Part shown: positions 1-6,393 of the stretch, piece after piece | Layout: every line of letters starts with the position of its first letter | Numbering within the stretch: position 1 is the first letter of the stretch | NCBI GenBank assembly: GCA_003141795.1 | Contig: PLNO01000182.1 | Location: forward strand, 10,428 to 17,282 | Length of the DNA stretch: 6,855 nucleotides | Reading direction: 5' to 3' | DNA from: Spirochaetaceae bacterium | Lineage (GTDB): Bacteria > Spirochaetota > Spirochaetia > SZUA-6 > Fen-1364 | The notes under the pieces: generated by a model | What the model saw: only the letters and a program-made list of their open reading frames with translations | Databases searched by the model: none | What the model was told of the DNA's origin: nothing | Program-made: the position numbers and the translations under genes

Positions 1-1673
1 CCGAGATCCCCTATCAGGTGAACAAGTCGGCGCTTATCATCCGGATCGCCGATCTCGTGAAAGAGAAGAAGATTGACGGCATCGTGGACCTGAACGACGA
101 ATCGGACAGGCACGGGATGCGGATCGTCATCGACTTGAGACGGGGCGTATCCCCCAAGGTCATCCTCAACCAGCTCTTCGCCCACACGCAGCTGCAGGCC
201 GCATTCGGCGTCAACAATCTCGCCCTCGTGAAAGGGCTGCCGAAAACGCTCTCCCTGAAGGAGATGCTTCACTACTTCATCGAGCACCGCAAGGAAGTGG
301 TCACGCGGCGCACGAGGTTCGAGCTAGCCAAGGCCGAGGATCGCGCCCACATCCTGCAGGGTTTGAAGATCGCGCTGGAGAACATCGACGAAGTCATCGC
401 GATCATCAAGAAATCGGCGAACACCGAGGCCGCACGGCTCAACCTCATGGAGCGCTTCTCCTTCTCCGAGAAGCAGGCGCAGGCGATCCTCGACATGAGG
501 CTGCAGCGCCTCACGAGCCTCGAGGTGCAGAAGATCATCGACGAGCTGAACGAGGTGCTCGCCCTGATCGAGCACCTGAAGGACCTGCTCTCCAGCGAAG
601 CGAAGATCCTCGGTGTCGTGAAAGAGGAAACCGAAGAGATCTCGCAGAAGTTCGGCGACGACCGTCGCACGGAGATCATCGAGGAAGAGGCCGAGGAGAT
701 CAACGTCGAAGACCTCATTACGGAAGAGGACATGGCGGTCCTCATCTCCAACCGCGGCTATATCAAGCGCATCCCCGTGACGGCGTATCGCAGACAGGGC
801 AGGGGCGGCAAGGGCTCCTCCTCGGCGGTGCTGAAAGAGGATGACTTCATCGAGCAGTTCTTCATTGCCTCCACGCACGACTATGTTCTGTTCATCACGA
901 ACCAGGGCAAGTCCTACTGGGTGAAGGTCCATGAGATCCCCGAGAGCAGCAGGCAGGCCAAGGGGCAGAGCATCAAGGTGCTCCTCTCCCTGGGGAGTGA
1001 AGAGGAGATCACCGCGATCGTGCGGATGAAGAACTTCACCGACGAGCTCTTCGTATTCATGGCCACGCGTCAGGGTGTCGTCAAAAAGGTCGGCATCTCC
1101 GAGTTCATCAATGCAAAGACCCGGGGGATCGTGGCGATCAAGCTCGATCAGGGCGACAGCCTCGTTACGGCGCTCCTCACGTCCGGCAAGGACGAGGTGG
1201 TGCTCGTCACTCGCAAAGGCAACGCTTTGCGATTCAACGAAGACGCTGTCAGGGCAATGGGCCGATCCTCTCACGGAGTACAGGGCATACGATTGTCCGA
1301 CAAGGATGAGCTTGCCGGTGTTGCCATGGTGCGTGAAGGGGAGCAAATGCTCCTGATCAGCGAGTTCGGCTTCGGCAAGCGTACGGAATACGACAATTTT
1401 TCTCCGCATGGACGGGGTACCCGGGGCCAGATCTGCTACAAGACCTCCGAGAAGACGGGTGAGGTGGTCAAGGCGCTTTCCGTCAATGACACCGACGACC
1501 TCGTCTGCATCACCTCGCAGGGCAACGCGCTGAAGCTCAGGCTCGCTGAAATCGCCTCCCTCGGCAAGACCGCCATGGGCGTAAGGATAGTCAACATCAC
1601 GAAGCCCGACGTCGTGGTCGGCGTTGCCCGGGTCGTCAAGGAAGATCAGCCGGAACAGACCCTCGAGGTGTAA
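1..1673 (+). CDS. gyrA: DNA gyrase subunit A, C-terminal part (5' end outside window)
   Basis: GyrA is the DNA-breaking subunit of the GyrA2B2 type II topoisomerase, which adds negative supercoils in the cytoplasm. The frame is open at the left edge and begins EIPYQVNK from base 3, matching about residue 265 of E. coli GyrA, so the winged-helix and catalytic-tyrosine region is missing. The GTG at 18 is an internal valine, not a start. Visible in order are the end of the tower domain; HRKEVVTRRTRFEL and the coiled-coil arm with DMRLQRLT at about 494-517; an acidic linker near 678-735; and the C-terminal beta-pinwheel with repeated blade motifs (SNRGYIKRIP, TRQGVVKKV, TRKGNALRF, TSQGNALKLR). 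The GyrA box QGRGGKG lies at 795-815; this DNA-wrapping motif separates gyrase from ParC/GrlA of topoisomerase IV. The protein ends shortly after the last blade, with only a short polar tail. Its neighbour is a parS site, consistent with an origin-proximal position. Identity is secure. Confidence 0.97.
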   Translation, partial: EIPYQVNKSALIIRIADLVKEKKIDGIVDLNDESDRHGMRIVIDLRRGVSPKVILNQLFAHTQLQAAFGVNNLALVKGLPKTLSLKEMLHYFIEHRKEVVTRRTRFELAKAEDRAHILQGLKIALENIDEVIAIIKKSANTEAARLNLMERFSFSEKQAQAILDMRLQRLTSLEVQKIIDELNEVLALIEHLKDLLSSEAKILGVVKEETEEISQKFGDDRRTEIIEEEAEEINVEDLITEEDMAVLISNRGYIKRIPVTAYRRQGRGGKGSSSAVLKEDDFIEQFFIASTHDYVLFITNQGKSYWVKVHEIPESSRQAKGQSIKVLLSLGSEEEITAIVRMKNFTDELFVFMATRQGVVKKVGISEFINAKTRGIVAIKLDQGDSLVTALLTSGKDEVVLVTRKGNALRFNEDAVRAMGRSSHGVQGIRLSDKDELAGVAMVREGEQMLLISEFGFGKRTEYDNFSPHGRGTRGQICYKTSEKTGEVVKALSVNDTDDLVCITSQGNALKLRLAEIASLGKTAMGVRIVNITKPDVVVGVARVVKEDQPEQTLEV

Positions 1674-1682
1674 CATAGCCGA

Positions 1683-1714
1683 GCCCACAATGTTTCACGT
1701 GAAACATTGTGGGC
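1683..1714. repeat. 32-bp perfect palindrome between gyrA and the CNNM-EIIA gene
   Basis: The left arm GCCCACAATGTTTCAC (1683-1698) is the exact reverse complement of the right arm GTGAAACATTGTGGGC (1699-1714), with no spacer. Symmetry breaks at 1682/1715. The centre is a parS 16-mer; the eight bases on each side extend the symmetry beyond what ParB binding needs. It begins 9 bases after the gyrA stop codon, so as RNA it could fold into a stem of about 14 bp and serve as a gyrA terminator. However, the sequence that follows (GTTTGG) is not a proper U-tract. The symmetry is seen directly; any terminator role is inference. Confidence 0.9.
1691..1706. other. parS: parS centromere site (ParB binding site), intergenic
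   Basis: The 16 bases TGTTTCACGTGAAACA match the conserved bacterial chromosomal parS consensus, known from B. subtilis Spo0J/ParB as TGTTNCACGTGAAACA. ParB loads here as a CTP-dependent clamp and spreads, and ParA then acts on the complex to separate newly replicated origins. The site lies in the gap after gyrA, and a parA gene starts about 4.8 kb to the right, which fits an origin-proximal segregation locus. The match is visible by eye. The only uncertainty is whether the host's ParB uses exactly this motif, since parB is not in the window. Confidence 0.93.
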
Positions 1715-1801
1715 GTTTGGAAAAACGATTTCTCCTGCCGACCTTTCGTTTCTGCTGAAAATGTAATTAACTATCCCTTGCCATGACCGCATACTCGCTG
1801 C

Positions 1802-1805
1802 GAGG
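1802..1805 (+). promoter_or_regulatory. Ribosome binding site for the CNNM-CBS-EIIA gene
   Basis: GAGG lies six bases upstream of the ATG at 1812. This supports that start, which also places the first hydrophobic helix directly at the N terminus as in other DUF21 proteins. Confidence 0.6.
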
Positions 1806-1811
1806 TTTGCA

Positions 1812-3332
1812 ATGATTCTCTGGATCTACCTCTTCGTCGCGCTCGTCCTGATCCTTCTGAACGCCTTTTTCGTGCTTGCCGAGTTCGCGTCGGTGAAGGT
1901 CAGGCCGACCCAGGTCGAAGCTCTCGCCGCGGCGGGCGACAAGCGTGCCCGGATCATGGAAACGATCCAGGCCCATCTCGACGAGTATTTGTCCGTCTGT
2001 CAGGTCGGCATCACCCTGGCCAGCATCGGGCTCGGATTCGTCGGAGAGCCCGCCTTCGCCGAGCTCCTCCTCCCCGTGGTGCGTTGGATCGGCATCGGCG
2101 GATTGGCTGCAAACCTCACCGCCCATGGCATTGCGATTGCCATTGCCTACCTTCTCGTCTCCTTCCTCCACATCGTGCTCGGCGAGCTCGTTCCCAAGTC
2201 GATCGCCATCCGCATCACGGAGAAGGCGGCGCTCTTTACGGCATACCCCATGGTCGTCTTCCGCTACCTCTTTCTCCCGCCGATCTGGCTCCTCAACAGC
2301 ACGGTGAACGGTATCCTCAAGCTCCTGCGCATCCCTCCCGTGACGGACAGGGCGGCGCACTCCGAGGAGGAGATACGGATCATCCTCGACCAATCGCAGT
2401 CAGGGGGGGCGATCTCTTTCCGGAGACTCCTCCACATGGAGAACGTCCTGGACATGGGATCGCTTTCGGTGCGCAACGCGATGCGCCCCCGCAGGCTCGT
2501 GCGGTCCCTCGGCGTCAAAGCGGTGAAAGGGGAGAACGATGCGGTGATTGCGGAGCACCGCTACTCGCGTTACCCCGTCATCGGGGCGGACGAGAATCGA
2601 CCCTTGGGCTACGTGCACGTCAAGGATCTGTTCCTCGCCGACAGGGCAGGGAAGCAGATCGAGGATCTCGTCCCGTACATCCGACCGTGTCCCTCCTTCA
2701 AGGAGCAGGATCCTCTGGAGCAGAGGCTTTCGGAGATGCAGCGGAAAGCCGCGCACATGGCGCTCGTGTTCGCCGAAGATGGAAAATGGACCGGAATCCT
2801 CACCCTGGAGGACGCGATTGAGGAGGTCATCGGTACGATCGAAGAGGAGTTCCCGACGGAGCCGACGGTTCGTCTGGCAGACCTGCTCACCGTCGAGCAT
2901 ACCCTCCTCGACGTGGAAGGCAGCACCGTTCTCTCCGCGGCGAGAAACGCCCTGCAGCGTATCCAGGGCGTGGACCTGCCGGTCTCCCGGGATGCCATCA
3001 TGCTGTCGGTGACCGATCGTGAACGGCTGGGGAGCAGCTACGTGGGGAGGCGGCTAGCCATACCGCACGCCCGACTTGCGCGTCTGGCCACCCCCATGGT
3101 GATCGTCGCACGGATGAAGACGCCGATACCGGCACCCGTGCCGGGCGAGGATATCAATCTCCTCTTCATCCTTCTGACGCCCTCGGATACGCCCCGCATT
3201 CACCAGATCCTTCTTTCCCATATAGCGGGGATCTTCGAGAGCGATTTTCTCGAAGAGAGGCTGGAGGACGCTTCGACCGCAGCGGAGCTGCACAATGTGA
3301 TCTGCACTGCAGAGCAGGTGGTGCTGGGGTAG
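1812..3332 (+). CDS. CNNM/DUF21 membrane transporter with CBS pair and C-terminal PTS EIIA domain
   Basis: This 506-residue integral membrane protein has three parts. Residues 1-185 form a CNNM (DUF21) domain: hydrophobic segments at about 2-24, 62-90, 105-128 and 139-168, with the family signature GELVPKS at 124-130. Residues 215-345 are a CBS pair, seen from HRYSRYPVI (249-257) in the first repeat and GILTLEDAIEEVIGTIEEE (328-346) in the second. In CorC/CNNM proteins this module binds adenine nucleotide and controls Mg2+/Na+ export. Residues 355-500 do not look like the usual CorC/HlyC domain but like a PtsN-type PTS EIIA domain: SSYVGRRLAIPHARL with putative phospho-acceptor His419, then GEDINLLFILLTPSD and the second conserved histidine, His464, in RIHQILLSHIA. 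A phosphorelay-controlled ion transporter or sensor is therefore likely; the ion is unknown. It appears monocistronic, with the parS palindrome upstream and a terminator hairpin downstream. Older databases would label it 'hemolysin', which is misleading. Domain calls are by eye. Confidence 0.9.
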   Translation: MILWIYLFVALVLILLNAFFVLAEFASVKVRPTQVEALAAAGDKRARIMETIQAHLDEYLSVCQVGITLASIGLGFVGEPAFAELLLPVVRWIGIGGLAANLTAHGIAIAIAYLLVSFLHIVLGELVPKSIAIRITEKAALFTAYPMVVFRYLFLPPIWLLNSTVNGILKLLRIPPVTDRAAHSEEEIRIILDQSQSGGAISFRRLLHMENVLDMGSLSVRNAMRPRRLVRSLGVKAVKGENDAVIAEHRYSRYPVIGADENRPLGYVHVKDLFLADRAGKQIEDLVPYIRPCPSFKEQDPLEQRLSEMQRKAAHMALVFAEDGKWTGILTLEDAIEEVIGTIEEEFPTEPTVRLADLLTVEHTLLDVEGSTVLSAARNALQRIQGVDLPVSRDAIMLSVTDRERLGSSYVGRRLAIPHARLARLATPMVIVARMKTPIPAPVPGEDINLLFILLTPSDTPRIHQILLSHIAGIFESDFLEERLEDASTAAELHNVICTAEQVVLG

Positions 3333-3334
3333 GT

Positions 3335-3365
3335 GATGGGACAGCGGGCAGCGCGCTGTCCCATC
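3335..3365. terminator. Hairpin terminator between convergent genes
   Basis: GATGGGACAGC (3335-3345) pairs perfectly with GCTGTCCCATC (3355-3365). A further G-C pair at 3346/3354 gives a 12-bp stem with a 7-base loop. It begins three bases after the stop of the CNNM-EIIA gene and lies seven bases beyond the stop of nrdG on the other strand. On the plus strand it is followed by GGTTGTGTT, moderately T-rich; on the minus strand there is no T-run. It therefore looks stronger for the plus-strand gene but may stop transcription from both sides. Confidence 0.75.
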
Positions 3366-3372
3366 GGTTGTG

Positions 3373-4062
3373 TTATCGGACCTGAGCCGGGATTCCCCTG
3401 TCACGGAAAGCTTTCAGCAACCGTTCGAGCGCCGCTCTGTCAGGCGCGGGTTCCCGGCCAAGAGCAGGGTCGAGCAGCTTTGTTGCGTGGAAAGCCTGGA
3501 GGAAGAAGGCGTGGCACCCTCGGATCATTTCCGCGACCTCTGTCATCTCCGATTCCGACAGGAGGGACGCGAGGTAGGTCGTTCGCATCTCGTGGGGGAG
3601 GCCGGAGTCGATGACGAGCCTGGTGCTCTGCCTTATGACTGCGAGATCCACTGATGTGCGCGTGATCCGTCCGTACGCAGAAAGCGGTCCTTTGATGTCC
3701 AGGGCTACGTAGTCGACGCACCCCTGGGAGAGGACCGTTTCGAGCATCCCGGGCCTGCTGCCGTTCGTATCGAGTTTCACGTGAAACCCCATGGTCTTCA
3801 GGTTTGCGAGGAACGGCGGAAGGTCGTCGTGGAGCGTGGGCTCACCGCCTGAAACGACAACACCCTGGATCATCCCGATCCGTGACCGCAGAAAGGCGAG
3901 CACGGCCTTTTCTTCCAGCGGAGGTGCGTACTTCTCGGGATCGACAAGCTCGGGATTATGGCAATACGGGCAACGGAAGTTGCAGCCGCGTGTGAAGACT
4001 ATGGCTGCAATCTTCCCGGGAAAATCCGAAAGGGACACCTTCTGCAGACCGCCAATGATCAC
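3373..4062 (-). CDS. nrdG: Anaerobic ribonucleotide reductase activating protein (radical SAM, NrdG2 type)
   Basis: NrdG is a cytoplasmic radical-SAM enzyme that uses a 4Fe-4S cluster and S-adenosylmethionine to generate the glycyl radical on NrdD. The 229-residue product shows the cluster motif CNFRCPYC (Cys27, Cys31, Cys34), followed by the SAM-binding stretch SGGEPT (71-76), KLDTNG (96-101) and DIKGPL (122-127). The N terminus IGGLQKVSLSDFPGKIAA is typical of the longer NrdG2 form (TIGR02495-like), not the roughly 155-residue E. coli NrdG. The start is GTG (4062-4060), supported by GAGGAG six bases upstream and by the family's usual N terminus. It lies 156 bases downstream of nrdD on the same strand, so the two probably share a transcript. 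Codons 92-97 contain a parS-like palindrome. Related glycyl-radical activases exist, but the nrdD neighbour makes this assignment strong. Confidence 0.93.
   Translation of the reverse strand: MIIGGLQKVSLSDFPGKIAAIVFTRGCNFRCPYCHNPELVDPEKYAPPLEEKAVLAFLRSRIGMIQGVVVSGGEPTLHDDLPPFLANLKTMGFHVKLDTNGSRPGMLETVLSQGCVDYVALDIKGPLSAYGRITRTSVDLAVIRQSTRLVIDSGLPHEMRTTYLASLLSESEMTEVAEMIRGCHAFFLQAFHATKLLDPALGREPAPDRAALERLLKAFRDRGIPAQVR
3774..3787. other. parS: Second parS-like site inside nrdG
   Basis: GTTTCACGTGAAAC is a perfect 14-bp palindrome identical to the core of the parS at 1691-1706; only the outermost base on each side of the 16-mer differs (A and C here). It lies within nrdG and covers the codons for Phe-His-Val-Lys (residues 93-96). 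Its centre is 2,082 bases from the centre of the first site. parS sites within genes are known, for example inside spo0J of B. subtilis. Two copies within about 2 kb next to parA argue against chance. Confidence 0.85.
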
Positions 4063-4068
4063 CGGTGG

Positions 4069-4074
4069 CTCCTC
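4069..4074 (-). promoter_or_regulatory. Ribosome binding site of nrdG, supports the GTG start
   Basis: On the minus strand GAGGAG lies six bases before the GTG at 4062-4060. No ATG competes at this position, so the site fixes the start codon. Confidence 0.75.
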
Positions 4075-4081
4075 AGGCCAC

Positions 4082-4091
4082 GGCCCGGCTC
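4082..4091. repeat. 10-bp direct repeat, copy 1, flanking the nrdD-nrdG spacer element
   Basis: GGCCCGGCTC here is repeated exactly at 4211-4220. The two copies bracket the 90-bp inverted-repeat element. Copy 2 abuts the right inverted repeat directly, whereas copy 1 lies 29 bases outside the left one. It may be a target duplication around a 119-bp insertion (4092-4210) or a coincidence in GC-rich DNA. Confidence 0.55.
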
Positions 4092-4120
4092 CAGCAATTC
4101 CAAGTTTGGCACCGTTATGA

Positions 4121-4210
4121 AGCAGTTCTCACTATGTCCCCTTGAAAATGGGCAAATTCGTGACAGAGGGGGACACTGAAAACCCCGGAAGGTCCATAGT
4201 GAGAACTGCT
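4121..4210. mobile_element. REP/MITE-like inverted-repeat element between nrdD and nrdG
   Basis: The ends are a perfect 16-bp inverted repeat: AGCAGTTCTCACTATG (4121-4136) and CATAGTGAGAACTGCT (4195-4210). A second, inner repeat overlaps it: TGTCCCC (4135-4141) with GGGGACA (4169-4175), so the strand could fold as one long branched hairpin. There is no coding capacity, and the middle is less GC-rich than the flanks. Size and symmetry fit a non-autonomous miniature element. The GTGTCCCC-type inner motif resembles repeats mobilised by REP-associated Y1 transposases, but that link is from memory. It starts eight bases past the nrdD stop codon, so it would be transcribed within the nrd operon. 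The repeat is certain; the mobile origin is inference. Confidence 0.6.
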
Positions 4211-4220
4211 GGCCCGGCTC
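4211..4220. repeat. 10-bp direct repeat, copy 2, overlapping the nrdD stop codon
   Basis: GGCCCGGCTC is identical to 4082-4091. Its last two bases are part of the nrdD TGA stop codon (4221-4219 on the minus strand), so if an insertion produced the repeat it landed right at the end of the gene. Confidence 0.5.
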
Positions 4221-6315
4221 ATGACAGCTTGAAGGTCTTTCGCGCCTTGAACTCCTCCACCTTGCCCTCGTTCCACTGGTTCACCGGGCGCAGGTAGCCC
4301 ACGACCCGTGAGTACACCTCTGCAGCAGAGCCGCACGTGGGGCAGGTTTCCTGCTTGCCGGAGAGATACCCGTGCGTCGGGCACACGCTGAATGTCGGTG
4401 TCACGGTGAAATAGGGCAGATGGTAGCGTTCGCAGATGAGCTTCACGAGCTGGCGCACGTTCTTCGGATCGGTGATCTCTTCACCGACGAAGAGGTGGAC
4501 AACCGTGCCTCCGGTGTATTTGGTCTGCAGCTCGTCCTGGAGGTCGAGCACTTCGAAGAGGTCGTCCGAGTACTGCACGGGAAGCTGCGACGAGTTCGTG
4601 TAGAAAGGCTTTCCCTCGTTCTCATTGCCGCTCTTGATGCCGGGAAACTTTTCCGCATCGAGCCGTGCCAGGCGGTACGACGTGCCCTCTGCCGGGGTCG
4701 CCTCGAGGTTGTAGTTGTTGCCGGTCTGCTCCTGGAACGTGACGAGCTTCTCCCGCATGAAGTCGAGAACCCGTAGCGCGAAGAGCTGACCCGTTTCCGT
4801 TCCCACGTTCGTGCCCAGCAGGTTCACGCATGCCTCGTTGAGGCCCACGAGACCGATCGTGGAGAAGTGGTTCCGCCAGTACTGGCCGAATCGCTCACGG
4901 ATGCCGCGGAGGTAGTGCTTCGTGTAGGGGTAGAGGTTGAGCTCCGTGAAGCGCTCCAGGACTTTACGCTTGATCTCCAGGGAGGTCTTTGCCACCTCCA
5001 TGAGCTCGCCGAGCCTCTGGAGAAACTCCCCTTCGTCAGCCGAGAGGTAGCCGAGTCGCGGCATGTTGATCGTGACCACGCCGATGGAGCCGGTGAGCGG
5101 GTTTGCGCCGAAAAGCCCGCCGCCGCGTTTCTCCAGCGACTTGTGGCTCTCCAGGTCCCTGAGATCAAGACGCAGGCGGCAGCACATGGAACGGGTGTCA
5201 TCGGGGGACATGTCGGAGTTCACGAAGTTGGAGAAGTAGGGGATGCCGTAGCGGGCCGTCACCCTCCACAGGATGTCCAGCGCAGGGTCGTCCCAGTCGA
5301 AATCCTTCGTGATGTTGTACGTGGGGATGGGGAACGTGAACACGCGTCCCTTCGCGTCACCTTCGGAAAGGACCTCGAGGAACGCGCGGTTGAACAGCCG
5401 CATCTCGTCCTGAAAATCGCCGTAGGCGATGTCGAGGAATTCCCCGCCGAGGATCACCGGCTTGTCCGCGTACATTGACGGCACCTTGAGGTCCATCGTT
5501 ATGTTTGTGAAAGGGGTCTGGAACCCGACGCGCGTCGGCACGTTGATGTTGAACACGAACTCCTGCAGCGCCTGCTTCACCTCGTCGAAGCCGAGTGAGT
5601 CGAAGCGGATGAACGGCGCGAGCAGGGTGTCGAAGTGGGAGAAGGCCTGGGCGCCGGCCGCCTCGCCCTGGAGTGTGTAGAAGAAGTTCACGATCTGGCC
5701 GAGTGCGCTGCGGAGGTGCCGGGCAGGCTTGCTCTCCACCTTCCCGGGGGCTCCCTTGAAGCCCTGCATGAGCAGGTCCTCGAGGTCCCAGCCGACGCAG
5801 TAGACGGAGAGGATGCCGAGGTCGTGGATGTGGAAGTCCCCTTCGGAGTGGGCGAGCCTGATCTCGGGCGGATAGATCTTGTTCAGCCAGTAGATCTTGC
5901 TGATCTCCGAGGATATGTAGTTGTTCAGGCCCTGGAGGGAGTAGGCCATGTTGGAGTTCTCATTGACCTGCCAGTCGGCTTTCTCGAGATACCGGTCGAT
6001 GAGGTCCACGTCGGCGCGGGAGACGATCTCCCTGATGCGGGCGTGCTGATCGCGATAGATGATGTAGGCCTTGGCCGTGCGGCGGTACTGCGAAGAGAGG
6101 AGCACTTCCTCAACGATGTCCTGCACCTGCTCCACGGAGGGGATCTCCCCCGGGAGCGCCTGCTGGGCGAGGTTGAGCACCCGCAGGGTGAGACGTCCGG
6201 CGACCTCCTCATCGAACTCGCCGGATGCCTCTCCTGCTCTGGCTATTGCCGTGGTGATTTTGTCGGGGCGAAAAGGGACAATAAGGCCGTTACGCTTTTT
6301 TATCGAGATGAACAC
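4219..6315 (-). CDS. nrdD: Anaerobic (class III) ribonucleoside-triphosphate reductase
   Basis: NrdD reduces ribonucleoside triphosphates to deoxynucleotides under anaerobic conditions using a protein glycyl radical. The 698-residue product is full length. Residues 3-95 form an ATP-cone allosteric domain (KKRNGLIVPFRPDKI at the start). The catalytic barrel follows, with FHIHDLGILSVYCVGWDL (Cys173) and SMCCRLRLDL (Cys378/Cys379, one of which should carry the thiyl radical). The C terminus has the metal-site residues Cys645, His648, Cys658 and Cys661 (CPTHGY and CPTCG), then the glycyl-radical loop SRVVGYLRP with Gly673. The first metal pair is Cys-x2-His rather than Cys-x2-Cys, a variant I believe occurs in this branch. 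The start is GTG (6315-6313), supported by GGGAGGGG on the minus strand with the GGAGG core eight bases away. It leads the operon with nrdG. A likely promoter lies at 6365-6393. I saw no NrdR box. Assignment is secure. Confidence 0.97.
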   Translation of the reverse strand: MFISIKKRNGLIVPFRPDKITTAIARAGEASGEFDEEVAGRLTLRVLNLAQQALPGEIPSVEQVQDIVEEVLLSSQYRRTAKAYIIYRDQHARIREIVSRADVDLIDRYLEKADWQVNENSNMAYSLQGLNNYISSEISKIYWLNKIYPPEIRLAHSEGDFHIHDLGILSVYCVGWDLEDLLMQGFKGAPGKVESKPARHLRSALGQIVNFFYTLQGEAAGAQAFSHFDTLLAPFIRFDSLGFDEVKQALQEFVFNINVPTRVGFQTPFTNITMDLKVPSMYADKPVILGGEFLDIAYGDFQDEMRLFNRAFLEVLSEGDAKGRVFTFPIPTYNITKDFDWDDPALDILWRVTARYGIPYFSNFVNSDMSPDDTRSMCCRLRLDLRDLESHKSLEKRGGGLFGANPLTGSIGVVTINMPRLGYLSADEGEFLQRLGELMEVAKTSLEIKRKVLERFTELNLYPYTKHYLRGIRERFGQYWRNHFSTIGLVGLNEACVNLLGTNVGTETGQLFALRVLDFMREKLVTFQEQTGNNYNLEATPAEGTSYRLARLDAEKFPGIKSGNENEGKPFYTNSSQLPVQYSDDLFEVLDLQDELQTKYTGGTVVHLFVGEEITDPKNVRQLVKLICERYHLPYFTVTPTFSVCPTHGYLSGKQETCPTCGSAAEVYSRVVGYLRPVNQWNEGKVEEFKARKTFKLS

Positions 6316-6321
6316 GAGCTT

Positions 6322-6329
6322 CCCCTCCC
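6322..6329 (-). promoter_or_regulatory. Ribosome binding site of nrdD, supports the GTG start
   Basis: On the minus strand GGGAGGGG precedes the GTG start; its GGAGG core (6328-6324) is separated from the start codon by eight bases. Confidence 0.75.
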
Positions 6330-6364
6330 AAGGTCGACCGCTTTATGGTGTGTGAGTGGCCCAT

Positions 6365-6393
6365 GGTATACAGCAACTTCCAGGGCAGTTCAA
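6365..6393 (-). promoter_or_regulatory. Candidate sigma70-type promoter for nrdD-nrdG
   Basis: Reading the minus strand, TTGAAC (6393-6388) and TATACC (6370-6365) are separated by exactly 17 bases; each matches four of six consensus positions. Transcription would start near 6358, giving a leader of about 43 bases that includes the strong ribosome binding site. No clear FNR or NrdR operator is visible. Confidence 0.45.

Noticed and set aside
18..20. GTG at 18 as the start of a short gyrA-like gene
   Set aside because: The same frame continues upstream to the window edge with the conserved GyrA residues EIPYQ, so this is an internal valine of a gene cut by the window.
324..1688. A 454-codon open frame on the minus strand across gyrA
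   Set aside because: It lies fully antisense to a clear gyrA gene, has a composition typical of reverse-frame shadows in GC-rich DNA (runs of Leu, Asp, Glu, His), and has no recognisable motif.
2084..2821. A 245-codon plus-strand frame inside the CNNM-EIIA gene
   Set aside because: It is an arginine- and proline-rich out-of-frame translation of a gene whose domains are recognisable in the main frame.
4121..4210. Simple rho-independent terminator after nrdD
   Set aside because: The loop between the 16-bp arms is 58 bases and no T-run follows on the minus strand, so it does not look like a standard terminator. Partial termination is not excluded.
4334..4339. A CACGTG hexamer in nrdD, considered as a third parS
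   Set aside because: The flanking bases lack the GTTT and AAAC arms of parS, so only the six-base core matches, which is expected by chance.
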